Positions 36,990 through 50,700 of a stretch of DNA of 64,000 nt are shown here, piece by piece; the first letter of the stretch is position 1; each line of letters opens with the position of its first letter. The stretch is taken from NCBI RefSeq assembly GCF_002776525.5, contig NC_045434.1:114335159-114399158 (forward strand), given 5' to 3'. The position numbers were made by a program, and so were the translations under genes. This DNA comes from Piliocolobus tephrosceles (Eukaryota > Chordata > Mammalia > Primates > Cercopithecidae). The notes under the pieces were generated by a model that saw only the letters and a program-made list of their open reading frames with translations, did not search any database and had not been told where the DNA came from.

Positions 36990-38880
36990 TTTGGCTTGAT
37001 TGTGTAGGACTTTTGAGACATTCCTCATTGAATTGTTATTTTTTGTGATTTCTCTAGAGATTATGATGTATATCCTTAATTTTCTATCATTTATTTATAG
37101 CCAATATTCTACTATTTCATTTTAAATGCAAGAACATAAACCACAGAGGTCCATGGACTCCCTCTTCCTATGTTTTATGCTGTGGCTGTCCTATATAATA
37201 CACCTATATACATTATAAACCTCACAATTAAGTGTCATAATTCTTGCCTTCAATAGTAACATGTATTTTAAAGAACGAATGAGGAAGATAGTCTTTTAGA
37301 TTTACCCTTATGTTTTCAATTTCCAATATTGTTCATTGCTCCCTGAAATTCTAAGTTTTCACTTGATATCACTCTTTTTGGCCTGATAGGCTGATAATGA
37401 ATTCTCTTGTTTGCTTTTATCTGAAAATATATTTAATAAGCTTTCATTTGTAAAAGATAATTGCACTGGATATATAATCCTAGGTTGACAGTTTTGTTTT
37501 GTTTTGGTTTTCTCTCTCAGCACTCTAAAGATATTGTTCCATTGTTTTCTGATTGTGATTGTTTCTGATGAGAATTTTATGGGTTTTTTTTTTTTGCATA
37601 TATATAATTTGTCTTTATTCTCTTGCTGCTTTTAAGATTTTCTCTTATCATTGGATTTCAGTGGTTTGCATATTAATATGAGTGGGGTCCGCTTGATATT
37701 CATGTTGCTTAGAGTCTGCTGTATTGTGTGTCTTGGAAAAATTTTAATATTGCTTCCCCAATTATTTTTGCTGCTCCATTCCCTCTTTTCTCTCTTTTGG
37801 AACACTTATTACACATATATTGGGCTTTCTGATATTGGTCCCATGGTCTCTGAGGCTTGGTTCATTTTTTCTACCTTTTTTCTTGCTATTCATCATGTTG
37901 GCTACTTTCTACAGATCTTCAAGTTCACCGACTCTTCTGTCAGTTCCTATCTACTGTTAAATACATCTAGTGAAATTTGTTTTGAAAATTAAGATTTTTT
38001 TTTTAGTACTAAGATTTCCATATGGTTACTTTTTAAAATAATTTCTATTTCCCTACAGATATTTTATATCTTCATGTTTTAAAAGCATATCTTCTTATAT
38101 CTATGAGCATAGTAGCTGCTTTAAAATCTTTGTGTGCTAATTCCAGCATCTGGACCATGTTGAGTTTAATCTTACTATCTTTTTTTCTAGAATGTGGGTC
38201 ATCTTTTAATGTTTTCTTTATTTCTTGAGTAATTTTGGATTATATCTGGACATCGTGAATGATACTTTGAGAGACTCTGGATTCTGTTATGTTCTCCTGA
38301 AGAATATTGACTTTGTTTCATTTAGTAGGCAGGGAATGTAACTAAATCCAAACTGAGCACTCTGTCTCTTCTGCAATAGCAGCTGAAATTTCAGTTCAGT
38401 TATTTCAGCTTTAGCTAGGCTGTTGGGAGACTGGCTCATACATTGACATCTGAGGGATTAGCCAGAAATGTAGGCAGAGTTTATACACAGTATTTGGAGT
38501 TCCTCACTTCTGGCTCTTTCTTTTTCATATTTCTTGCTTCATATTTTGGTTGCCCCAGTTCTGTTGTCTGGTTTTCAAAGCAGTATGAAATAGGATTTTC
38601 CATCTGGGCTTTAATTGCACCTGCCTTTCCCCATTATACACGGCACAGACTTAGGCCTGAAGGTCCTTAGAGAAAAGCAGAAAAAAGGAAACTCACTCAA
38701 TACCTTTCCTTTCTTTAAAGTATCATCTCCCCTTTGGTATCTGCCTGTGTCTGGTCATTCTCCAGGGTCTTCAAGTAATTGTTTTGATATTTAGTTCAGA
38801 GCTTGTAGTTGATGGGCACAGGAGAGTCAGCATGATAGGACATGCTTGGTTACTGCCAGAAGAAGAACTCTTGGTGTAAT
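36990..38880 (-). mobile_element. Old L1M 5' region (5' UTR/ORF1 upstream), reverse orientation
   Basis: Long run of phrases typical of the antisense of old L1 5' ends: 'ccattgttttctgattgtga', 'tgctgcttttaagattttct', 'cccatggtctctgaggcttg', 'ctgctttaaaatctttgtgt', 'gagagactctggattctgtt'. No reading frame survives. Edges are approximate. The orientation means that a transcript of NTNG1 reads this L1 in its sense direction. Confidence 0.7.
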
Positions 38881-39474
38881 TTTGGGAGGTGCTTACAACT
38901 ATCTGGAAATCCTGAAAGGAAGAAGTGAATCACGGAAGAGGATAAATTTCCTGGCTTTGCCTCCTAGCTGCTTGCCTGGGTAAGTTTCCATCCCAAGTTC
39001 ATGTAGATCCAGTTACTACTTATGAGTCTTGGGTCAAGGACATAGTTTCTACCTTCCTCCAGCTCAGGCTTGCAGCAGCAGACCTAGCTCGGGAGAGGTG
39101 ATGGCCCCTTTTGTCATACTGTAGGGAGTGAGCTATGGGACTCAGGATGGAAACATGAGTCAAACAGTGGTGTAGTTTAGCTTATATTTTATACATATTT
39201 AGGCATATGGTATGTGGGCTCATATTTTTATTTTTTTTCCCCAACCTTGCAAATGTTAGGGGCAAACCTACTTTCTGTATTATTAAAACCTACTTTTCAC
39301 ATTTACTTCTTCCTTTCTCTATCCACAACCCTCATGTTTCATGAAAGTTATTTCAACAGTCAATTACGTCCCTCTTCCAAACCATTTTATGCACGGAGAG
39401 TAACACAGTCTTTTAAGTCTTTTTCTAACATTGGCATTATCTCCAACATAGACCACTTTACAAGGGCCTATAGT
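38881..39474. other. Unique or unassigned intronic sequence
   Basis: Nothing clearly recognised. It may include the very 5' end of the preceding L1. Confidence 0.4.
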
Positions 39475-39745
39475 GGTTCCAATTGCTTACCTATAGTATG
39501 AAATCAAAACTCAGTCTGATATTAAATATCCTCCACTACTATTACGATATCTGCCCCTTAAGCTCCCTTCCTCTCTGTGCTTCATCGTTCCTATACACAG
39601 GAAATGTTCTTTGATTAGTTACATTCTGGCCAAATTCTTTCTCTAAAACTTATTTTCTGTTGCTTCAAGGAGCTTCACATCCTATTTCCTCCAACTAGAC
39701 CCCTCATCGTGAAGACCCATACAAACTTGGAAACCTATTGAACAT
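39475..39745 (+). mobile_element. Probable L2 LINE fragment
   Basis: 'ttgcttacctatagtatgaa', 'aaatcaaaactcagtctgat' and the following C/T-rich stretch resemble L2. Divergent. Confidence 0.5.
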
Positions 39746-39889
39746 CTTCCTCCATCTCAAAACCAAGAATAACATTAAAAGTGGGAAAAGACTAGAATAT
39801 TTCATAAGGACAGAGAAAAAAGACACATGGATATATGTCAGAATTTCTGTGTTTTACTTTGCTGAGTCAAGGAGTATTGTTTGTGCAGT

Positions 39890-41815
39890 TACTGATTTTT
39901 TATTTTGTTAAAGTACACATAACACATAATTTACTATTTTAATCACTAATAGACAGTTTTGTGGCATTAAATACTTATACATTGTTGTGTAACCATCATC
40001 ATCATTCATCTCCAGAACTTTTTTATCTTCCCCAACTGAAACTTTGTGCTCATTACAAATGAACTCTTCTTTTTCATCTGCCCCCAGCCCCTGGCAGAAA
40101 CATTATACTTTATCTCTATGAATTTGGTTACTCTAGGACACTCATTTAAGTTGCATATCATGCAATATTTGTTATTTTGTGACTGGCTTATTTCACTTAG
40201 CATAATGTCTTTAAGTTTCATCCATGTTGTAGTATGCATCAAAATTTATTTCCTTTTTGTGGCTGAATAAAATTACACTGTATGTATACATCACATTTTG
40301 GCTTTCCACTGATCCATCGATAGATACTTGGGTGGCTCCCACCTTTGGCTATTGCGAACCATGCTTCTATGAACAGAGATGTACAAATATCTGTTCAAGC
40401 TTCCACTTTAACTTCTTTTGGATATATACCAGAATGGAATTGCAGGATCATATGGCAATTTTATGTTTAGTTTTTGAGTAATTGCCACATTGTTTTCCAC
40501 AGTGTCTGTACCATTTCACCAGTATAGCACAAACATTCTAATTTTTTCATGTCCTTTCCAAACATATTATTTTATTTTTTTGAATAATAATCATTCTGAC
40601 AGGTATGAAGCGGTATTTCACTGTGGTTTTGACTTGCATGTCCTTAATGACTAATGATCTTGAGTATCTTTTCCTGTGTTTATTGAGCATTTTTATATCT
40701 TCTTCGGAGAAATGTTTATTTAAGTCCTTTGCTCATTTTTAAATTAGGTTTTTGTTGTTGTTGAATTGTAAGAGTAATTTATACATTCTGGACAAAAATC
40801 CCCTATCAAATATATGATTTACAAATATTTTCACCCATTCTGTGGGTTGCTTTTTCGCTTTGTTGATAGTATCTTTTGATGCACTAAAGTTGCTAATTTT
40901 GATGTTCAACTTACCCATTTTTGATTTTGTTGACCGTGCTTTTGATGTTATATCCAAGAAATTATTGCCAGATTTAATGTCATGAAGTTTTTTCCCTTTG
41001 GTTTTTTCTAAACGTTTCATAGTTTTAGCTCTTGCATTTAGGTCTTTAACGCATTTTGAATTAATTTTTGTATATGATGTAAGGTAAGGGTCCAACTTCC
41101 TTTTTTGGTTTGTTTTTCTTGCATGTGACTATCCAGTTTTCCCAGAATCATTTGTTGAAAAGACTGTCTTTTCCTCACTCAATGGTCTTGGCAACATTGT
41201 TGAAAATCATTTGACCATATATGTGAGGGTTTATTTTGGGACTGTCTATTCTATTTCTTTGGTTTGTATGTCTGTCTTTATGTCAGTACCACACAGTTTT
41301 GACTACTGTGACTTTGTAGTAAGTTTTGAAATAAAAAAAAAAAAGAACAACAACATAAAAACCCCAGTGAGGCCACTAGCTTTAGTCTTCTTTTTCAATG
41401 TTATTTTGGCTATTTCCAGGTTCCTTAAAATTCTATATGAATTGTAGCATGGATTTTTCTATTTCTGAAAATATCATCATTGGTATTTTGATAGAGATTC
41501 TATTAAATCTGTAGATAGCTTTGGGTAGTATTAACATCTGAACAACATTGACTTCTGATCCATGAACATAGGATGTCTTCCCATTTATTTGTGTCTTCTT
41601 TAATTTCTTTCAGCACTGTTTTGTAGTTTTCAGTGTACAAGACTTTTGGATTCTTGGTTAAGTTTATTCTTAACAATTTTATTATTTCTACACTATTGTA
41701 AATGGAATTGTTTTCTTAATTTCCTGTTGGACCATTCATTGTTAGTGTATAGAAGCACAACTGATGTTTGTGTGTTGTGTGTAACTTTGCTGAATTTTAA
41801 CTTAATTTTAAAAAC
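39890..41815 (-). mobile_element. Old L1M ORF2 3' half, reverse orientation
   Basis: Nearly 2 kb of antisense ORF2: 'tttagcataatgtctttaag' style 3' UTR, 'ggctgaataaaattacactg', 'cttttggatatataccagaa', 'ccattctgtgggttgctttt', 'cagtaccacacagttttgac'. A 118-codon frame at 41095-40739 on the minus strand retains recognisable but decayed ORF2 C-terminal sequence ('SYTKINSKCVKDLN'). A short A-rich insertion occurs at about 41330-41365. Confidence 0.88.
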
Positions 41816-42690
41816 TATTTTTTTCCTGATGATACAATGAGTAAAAAGAAAAAAATAGAAAATCACAACTAATTAGATAAAAACTACCCACAATTCCACC
41901 AGTATTAGCTAGCTATATTTGTGTTGTCTCATTCTCTCTTTTTTCCTCCTTCTCATAATTAGCCTCATACTACTAATATTTTTAATCCTATTTTGCTACT
42001 TAAGAGTATATAATTAACTTCAATTATTTTTATAAAGACATATGTTCATAAAAGTTTCAGCAGATACATGTATATAGTTGAGTTTGGTCACTGCCTGTTT
42101 CCATGTCTCCTCAGCTCAAACTCTTTGAAACCCCAGTTTTGAACCTATCAATACGTAAAGGCATCATTTACAAGTTGTAAGGTTTTTAAGTAGCATTTCA
42201 AAACTCCTTGGTTGCTAAACTCAAGAAGCAAACATCATTTGAAGACAACCTTGGGACGTGGACGTATAGTGATATTGCGATTATACTAAATATTGCTTGA
42301 GAATGCGAGCAGTTCATTCCTTTTCATGGACTTCTCCTCATCCAGGAAAGGGATTAAGGGTCACAATTTTTGATCTTAAAAGGACCAATCAAACATATAA
42401 TAAAAGAAATTGTGTGTATTTGAGTGGAGTGGTATTCATTTAACCTGAGTACATATATTACTCTGTTATCTGAAGTAGATTTATTTTATTCTTTAAGTTT
42501 GGACTATTGGTTAAAGCCTGAAGCTTTGCAATCTGGTTTATTGGATGAAGCGACATAACCAAAAACAATGGGCTAAGTTCCAATTCCCTTGCAGTCTTGT
42601 GTGGGGAATATTTAGAGGTGGCCATAGCATACCTAATGGGAAAACCGTCTTCAGAAAGGTCCTCTACATGATGCTCAGAAGGATATTCTG
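41816..42690. other. Unique intronic sequence
   Basis: No element confidently recognised. Confidence 0.45.
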
Positions 42691-42694
42691 CAAT

Positions 42695-42780
42695 CATTCT
42701 CTCATTCCATCAATAAATATTTATTGAACTCTTAATGTGTACCAGGCCCAGTTGTAGGCATGGGACGCAGATCAGTGAGT
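42695..42780 (+). mobile_element. Possible L2-type tail
   Basis: 'caataaatatttattgaact' and 'gtaccaggcccagttgtagg' resemble the start of an L2 3' unit. Confidence 0.45.
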
Positions 42781-42784
42781 AAAA

Positions 42785-42920
42785 GTTCCATCTGGGTCTA
42801 AATTCTAGTTATGCAACAGTGTCATCCTTGACTAATTCATTTAACCATTCTGTTTCACATTTGAAAAAGGAGGAGTTATATTAAATTATTTTTATGTTTT
42901 TTGCAATGCTATGACTCTAT
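42785..42920 (+). mobile_element. MIR fragment
   Basis: 'gtctaaattctagttatgca' and 'attctgtttcacatttgaaa' fit the MIR core in forward orientation. Confidence 0.55.
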
Positions 42921-43825
42921 GTGGCATACACCCTGTCTATACAAATCCATTATAGGAGTTCATGATGCCATCTCCTTCCAACCTGCTAAATGTCTGACCT
43001 CTTAGACTTTCCCCACCCATCATCTCTTGGCCCACCCTCCCCTCATCTGTTCCCTGTTGCCAGCAGCACTGGGGTATCTATAATTACACATGGATATCAC
43101 CAATACGTTATAACAGCTTTGCTTCCCTGATATTCTGGTGGCACCAAATGAGTAAAAGCAGCCAGGACAAAAATACAATTCCTGGACAAGGTGATATCCC
43201 TTAGCTGTATACAATGTTTAGTTTTACCAGGCTCTGATTGTTATTCATTAACAGTCCTAATCAGCAAAAGAAAGGCAAGACTCATTTAACTAAAATTAGC
43301 TTGTGGTTTCAAGAATATCCTCCAAAGCAAATGAAAAAAAGAAAAAGAAAAGAATATATTAAATACTGGTTAATCTTATTTTTCTTTAAATGCATGATTT
43401 TAGCTCATTGCTGTAATTAGAATTTGAGGCGCTTACATATGGGAGGAATAAAAATCCTTTAGCATCTCCATTTATCTACAAAATACACCAGATTGTACCA
43501 CTTGGCATTTCATTTTTCACATCTTTGCTGACTCTTCCATCACAATTCCACTAGCTTAAAACAAAACAAAACAAAAATTCCTATTTATTCCAATACAGTA
43601 CTTAATTTCCTATAATTCTTAAAGAAAGATGCATAGTACTCCAAGGTTCAAAAAATTAGAGTGACAGTTAAAAAAAAAAAAAGAGATACTCTCCACTGAG
43701 GTTAGTCTTTCTCTAAGATAGTCTCACTTTTTCACCCAAAGTAGCAGTAATATAGGGAGAATGGTAACTAAAGTTGAAACTTGCTTGAAAAATCAATCTG
43801 TTCTTAGCACTGCAAATAGTTTAAA

Positions 43826-43879
43826 CACACACACACACAAACACACACATGCACACACACACATGCACACACACACACG
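43826..43879 (+). repeat. Interrupted (CA)n microsatellite
   Basis: CA units interrupted by AAA and two ATG steps ('cacatgcacac'), an imperfect and therefore older repeat. Confidence 0.95.
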
Positions 43880-44619
43880 ATGTTTTCATGTATTTCCTTC
43901 AATTTTACAAAGAGTCCAACAATGTTGGAGCTTGAAGACACCTTATTACCCTTACATGAGTTCTGTGAATACTAGTTGTTTAGGGGTACTAATATGTTTT
44001 TTGACTAAGTAAGTTCTAGAGGCTCTGTCTTCAATAAAATAGAAACGTTTCTTTACTGTAGGACACCTCAGGGTCTTTAATATATGAATATACATTGTGA
44101 TTCTCATAGAAGGAAGTATTGGGATCAAAAACATCCCAAATGTTTTTGACCATCTTGGACTTTATTTGAAGAGTACATTCTGAGAAATAGTAAGCTAGTA
44201 TAAAAATCTCATTTTGTAGATGAGAAGACTCTGATTATGGTAACTATGACCTGTTCTGAGCTCACAAAGAATTATTAGCACAACTAGAGTGAGAATCTAT
44301 TTCTCTTGTCTCTTAGCCAATGTTTCCTTCTAAAATAAGACAGACAATGATTTTAAAATCCTAATGACTTGTCCTCTATCCTCTAAATATAGTTATAGCA
44401 CAATATCAGTTGTCTTAGGTACCAGTCACAATGCAAGAAAGAGCCAATGTAGTAACTACCCTACTTTTATAATATTCTGGACCAGTAGGGTTTGTGAGAC
44501 TCCTATTTCACATATTTAAAGCCTTTCCATCCATTTTTTTTTCAATGTTTTTTAAGGGGAGTTCAGAAATAAATTTATATGCCAACATAAGTAATTTTTA
44601 AATTTTCCTTTCCCCTTTG

Positions 44620-44720
44620 CTATTTATTAACCTTGTTTAAATGTAGTTTTCCTACCTATAAAAGGGAGGTAGAAATAGTAACCATGAGGTTTTATGAACT
44701 GCAGTCATTTCTGGTTAAAC
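44620..44720 (+). mobile_element. Possible MIR fragment
   Basis: 'tttcctacctataaaaggga' followed by 'tagtaaccatgaggttttat' resembles the MIR core and tail. Confidence 0.5.
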
Positions 44721-46329
44721 AAATATATTAATTCTAAGAGTGGCTTATTGAATTGAAAATATAGACCCATATTTCAACAGAATCAATATATCAATCCAAA
44801 CAATCAAATTACTGTGATAAAATTCATGACATTAACACATTTGTTCTTGTATTTATTTGGAGAATGAATGGAAATAGTCTCTTTACTGAACCATTGATCA
44901 CATAGGTCCCAAAACACTCTTACACTAAGTATCACACAATGGCCAACATCTCCTAACATGTTATGAAAAAACTCCGATCCTAGGGACAGAAAGACAGCAA
45001 GACATTCCGAAGATGCATACCACAGATTTAGGATAAAAAACAGGGCTGCAGAAGTTGGTGTATTCCTGCCTTCCATTGTTTAGGCATGCAGATGTAGCTG
45101 GAATGTAGCTTCCCTTACAAATGCTAAGTTAAATGAGAGAAGAAATTATTTTATTTATCCATTTTGTGGTATTTTGCTTAAATATCCTTATGTTTCTTAA
45201 AAAAGAGACATCTTTCCTGTAATGACCCACTAGCTTAAAAAAATCTATGGCACTAGGGAATTAAGGATAAAGAGACAAGCTCCTAAACCAGATTGTTTTT
45301 CTGCATGCTAATGAATTTCATAATTTAAATGGAGGAATTATTAGATACATTGTCTCCTTGTAATAGTACAAACCTCAGAGGAAAATGAGCTGCTTATGCA
45401 TATATTCTCTTTATAATTCAAGATCTTCTAATGGATTTTAAAAATATACCCCAAATCAGAATGGCCCTCAGTTGTCCACTTACTATGGGTGCATACCATA
45501 AAGTCTTTATTCTAAGTGTTTCCACTGGAGTTAAGTAGCAATGTTTTATGTTGCTTTTTAATTTTTAATTATAATTATTATGCTTTTCATTTGAATACTC
45601 TTATTTACTGGACTTCATTCTGCCTTTTAAAAGGAGAGTAAATTAAATTTTAGTGGAATGGTTTAATATCCATTTAGCTTGAAAAAAAGGACCTGGTGGA
45701 CAGAATCATTGATTACATATTTATGAAATGTTATTATATGAAAGAGGCAGCACACTTATTCACAACAGTTTCAGAAGAGAGAATGTGGACTTACATGTGG
45801 AAGTTAAAAGGAAAAACATATTGCCCTCACTTGAAGTATGAACTTGCTTAAAATAAGCGAAAGTAGTTGGCCATTTCCAAGTTCATCCATTAAGATATAC
45901 TACTTGTTTTAGTGTTTGATGATGCCCATTAGTTGAAAGCAGGTGTACATACTAAAAGTTTATGAAGAAATATGGGAGAAAAATTAACATTGAGAAAATT
46001 CAGCTTATTTTTGTCTCCCCATAGAAAAATAAGAAGTTATCACCACAATTTGATTCTAGTAGTAAAACACCTAGACTTAACACAATGTGACAAATGAGCC
46101 CAATCACACATTTGAAAGTTGATAAAAATGAAGTAAGAAGTTAGAGTTCAGATAAACCCAGAGCAGCCTGGTGTAATAAAACACTGAGCCAAAAGCCAGG
46201 CAGTGTAACTCCCAGAACATTCTAAGACGGGCAGAGTCATAAGATGTATTGATTCACTGTTGCTATTTAAAGATGGCTTCTTTGGGAATTTTGGGGGTCT
46301 TCTACATATACTGGGCTGACCTCAGGCTG

Positions 46330-46585
46330 GTGTGACTGTAAGAGCATAATGTTTGGAAAAAGCCTAAGGTTTGTCGTGAAAAACCTGATTTTACCACTTT
46401 ATTATGTGTGATGTTAAAGAAAAAGTCATGGCACTTCTCTGGTCCTGAGTTTTGGCCTATGTAAAATGGGGTTAACCAACACCTGCCTCACAAGTGTCCT
46501 GTAAGTACTAAAGGAAATAAGGTACCTGACAAGAATTTTGTAAATTGAATGCTATACAAATTTAAAGGATTATTACTTAAATATG
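46330..46585 (+). mobile_element. MIR SINE
   Basis: Good MIR order: 'gagcataatgtttggaaaaa', 'ctctggtcctgagttttggc', 'ctatgtaaaatggggttaac', 'acctgcctcacaagtgtcct'. Confidence 0.78.
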
Positions 46586-47384
46586 AGTGGGGACTATTAG
46601 AATGACATTAACTCAATCCCTTCTCTTTGAATTTTCTCAGATTATTTCTCGATTTCCTTCAGAAATTACCTTTTACATAGTAATATTCCACAGGATTCTG
46701 TAAATGTTCTATAATGGTCATTTATAACCATGAACAAAAAAAAATCCTCATTATCATCGATTCTCAAAACGTCCAACATCATACATAAGGTAATAATTCT
46801 CAAACCTATATTTGAGCTCAAATCTCTCTCTACAACATTAGACAAGTATGTTCAAATCCTTAACTAGAATTTCTACTACTTGAAATGGCACAGTAAATTA
46901 ACTAACTAAATCATGAATTAACTAAAAGCCTATTTCAGTATTTATTCCCTATTTTAGTTTTGACCCCACCATCCAATTCACTAAGAAGTCTTCCCCAAAA
47001 TATGACTGGTCAACAAGTTCTACTGACTTTGTAAGCAAATCTGAGACCACTGCCATATGATGGCTCCTGTGGAATGTATAAAGCTTTTCTGGATTCTCTA
47101 CTTGAGCAATAGGGCTTGGAGCTATAGTTGCTCCACAATCAAGCAATGTTATAGCTCTCCAGTCTGCACCATTATACCAGAATAGTCTTTACTACAATTG
47201 CCTTAAAAATATTCCTCACCTGCAGTCAATTAATATGGAGACGTCATATGATTTTGGGTTTCTTATGACATAGGAGACCCAGAGAGAAAGACGTAGGAAT
47301 CCTTCAGCTTCCTGGACATGCTGAAGAGAAGATGGTAGGGCATCTTTAGGACTCTTAACTCCATCATTTCCTTACTGCTTGGAG
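46586..47384. other. Unique intronic sequence
   Basis: Nothing recognised. Confidence 0.5.
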
Positions 47385-47760
47385 TTCCTTAACATGCTGT
47401 GCTGTTTTTAGGTATAATTTGTCTGCCTAGGATATCCATTCTCCCCTGGCTGCTTGGCACAATAAAACCCATATTTTAAGACGTCATACATGTCACATCT
47501 TTATCAAAGGTTTTACTAGTCTTTCCAGATTACATTAGTAGCTTCTCTGTTACCACAGCACTTTGCATATTCACACAGTAAAAGCACTTAACCCACATTA
47601 TCATCATTTTTTGTTGTTGTTGTTTATAAAGTCTGTGTCCCTTCTGGATATCAGCTCCTTAAGAGCAGAGACTACGCTTGGTGCATCTTCATCTGTCTAC
47701 CATCAAAGCCAGCATCTGTTCCAGAGTGGAGGATAAGTATTTATTGATGACAGAAAGCAA
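47385..47760 (+). mobile_element. L2 LINE 3' end
   Basis: 'ggctgcttggcacaataaaa', 'tcctgttaccacagcac'-like centre, 'tccttaagagcagagactac' and 'agtatttattgatgacagaa' follow the L2 order. Confidence 0.75.
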
Positions 47761-50700
47761 GAACGTGTTATAAAAAGCAGAATCTGTTAAGTGGCAGTAA
47801 AGCCCAAACTCAATAATTGAGACTAATTGGAAAAGAATAAAGGTCAGGCTCAATGCTTAAAAAGTGTTTTTGTGGAATGCCTCTTACATAAGAGGTAAAA
47901 AGTAAATATTTCAGATTTACTTCAGTTGTGGTTAGGAAAAAGATTTAGGGAACCTTCAAAATAACTGATAAGCTTTCTCTAATTAGCAAGTCACTTCTGT
48001 GGTTACACAGTTTTTTCCAGAAATTTAAAAAGTGCTCTACTGCTTTTATACTTTTGAATTTCCCCAAGTGTTCTTGCTTACCTGACATCACATCTTTTTG
48101 CACTAACCACATGGAAGCTGTGCTTCAAGAACATGATGTCAGCTTCACCTCGTTCTAATTACAGCAAATACAAAGGTAGTGACATTCAAAGAATAAGGGT
48201 TTACACGTAGAAGCTGGACTCCTGAGAGCGACGTTGGGGGCCTGCCTCACTCCTGGCACCTAGTCATAGTGGCTCTGGCCCTGGCCCTTTGCAGGTCCTG
48301 GGATTAGGCAGGGAGAGTGTGATTCTGAGCAGGTGCAGCCATGAAGTGAAGATCGCACCAAAAAGTTTGTCGAAGTGAAACTTCTGTGCTAATATTCCAA
48401 GGCTTCTTTCTTGGAGGTAAACAATGGAAGTAGAAAAAGGAAAAAATACTGTTCACTATTATGACAGTCAACTGCCTATAATGGAGCCTGAGTAGGCACT
48501 GCAAGGGGTAAGAAATGTGTAACGACCATTGAGAAAAAATGACCGATAATTACCTTTAGGAATATTTTGTTAAAGGGTAAATACTGAAGATGTTGATGGG
48601 AGTTTTCCAGGCCACTTTCTTCAAGTTCTTACTGTTAAAATAGAATTTCCACTGTCTTATGGCTAAAATCAGTAACTTGATATGTGGCTGATAGCATATC
48701 TTAAAAATAAATGAGTAGATTACTGAAGATTCATTTGTCTTTCAGATTTACAAATTATTACATTAAATCACATTATTTCCTTGAAACTGTTTACCTCAAA
48801 AAAACAATAAATAATGTTGAGTTTATATTCCATAAAATCTATGCAGCTGACAAATACATTGTTCATTTTTTCAATTATTTTAATTATGGAAAGCTTAGAA
48901 GGAAACAAAATACTTAAAAATCAAAGCTTCCAATGGTGTAACTAAGAAAATATTTTGGACATTATCTATATTTAACAGCTTTTGAGTTTAACCCCCTATC
49001 TGTATAAAAAGATGTTCAGAACAAACATCTACTTCTAATTTCTCCTCTCACCCCTCATCTGAGTAGATTTTATTTATGCATTAGATGACCTTTTTGGCCA
49101 TTAGAACCATCTTGCTTCAGCAGTTAATTAACATAAGTACCATAATTTAATACAGTTAATGCTACTTGATGCCCTTTAATGTACCTTCCATTAGTGATAT
49201 TATTGTAGTATTACCCTGTAAATTAAAATGAGATCAAGACTAAGAGAGCCGCTCTTTAATTAAGGTACTGGCACACTGCACTCGTCTATTATTCACTGGA
49301 GAAAATCACCCTGATTTACTGAAGCAGGACATCCATAAGTCAGAATTAGTCCATGTAGATTATTAGGTTTATTGAACAATGTAAGTACTACGGAGCTGCT
49401 GAAATTGCCAACAGCCATGTTTCCTCTTTTTCCTTCATTATCTTAATAAATACACAATGAGGGGAGTGAATGGAAGCAAAATAAGTATGTGGCAAAAGAT
49501 AAATAAATTTTTTATGATGAGATTATACTTTTTTCTTACTAGTAAAATAGGTATCAGATGTGTCACATTCCGAAAAGAACATAAATGCCACATTAGTCTA
49601 ATGTCAATGAAAACACTTTTTTTCCATCAAACAACACTAGCCAGTATAAAACAAACACATGGGCACAGAAATGAAGAATTGAATCTCACAAGCTCAGTCA
49701 TCTCAAGCAAAGATCAACTATTTTTGTCTCACAGTTTAAGATTTCAAGGTAAAAAAATTCTGAATTGTGTCCCCTATACTATGGATGTTTACATCTGGTT
49801 TCCATTCTACTTTCCCAAAATAACTTATGTCAATTTCCACATTGTGGTGGGGGTGGGGATAGAAGTAACAAGTGGAAAAATATCATTATCAAGATCAGAT
49901 ATAGACCTGTAAAGTCATGTTAAATGTTGCAATCATTTCATGGGATGGTGGGGGCTGGGGCAAGGAACAAGAACTTCAGTTGTATTTTGAAAAGTGCACA
50001 TTTATGAGAGCCTTGAAAGGGAAACTTTAGAACTTTCATTTAGAGATCATCAACTAATATTTAATCCTTCTATAGATGATTTGTTATATAAGAGAAAGAC
50101 AATCTAGATCATTAATCTTACTGAAACTTTCAAGGGTAAAATAATTAGATCAGCTTCTATGCTGAAAGGCCCCTGAACCAGACTATAGCTCAACATTTCC
50201 CTTCACTGGCTCCATCATCAGCAGATCTTCTTTACATAACTTAAAAGCTGGAGATACGCCCAAGCCATCAGACCTTGCTTCTTTAGTCCCTCCCCTAAGA
50301 CAAAAATACTCCAGCCATCTGGTGCCTAGTGCAGTACATGCCAGCATCAGTTCTGCCCTGAGGATTTGGACAAAGTCTGGAGGTGACAGAAGAAGACCTT
50401 ATGGAAGGGGCTCACCTCTACTGGACCTTTCTCGTTTGCCCAGCTGCTTCTCTTCAGCTTACAGTTGACTGGTGAACAAGAAAAGACAGAGGAGCTGAGT
50501 CCAGGGAAGGAGGGAGGAGTCCTCCAAACTCCTCAGAACCACTGAAATACAGTTGGAGGACATGACTAGTCTGGGAGATGGAAGAAATGTGATAGATCTG
50601 AAGGGATCTACATTTCCAACATACCACCTTTAGAAGACGGCATGCTTGACAGCAGTGGAGAATGCACAAAAATGCCTTTAGCTTTCAAGTTTATTTTACA

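Larger units (their letters stand above)
42921..46325. other. Mostly unique intronic sequence
   Basis: Contains a CA-rich microsatellite (43826-43879), a probable MIR piece (44620-44720) and small A runs. Reading frames such as 45076-44804 (minus) have no recognisable domain. Confidence 0.5.

Noticed and set aside
40739..41095. 118-codon minus-strand frame
   Set aside because: Decayed L1 ORF2 C-terminal sequence within a longer broken L1; not a gene.
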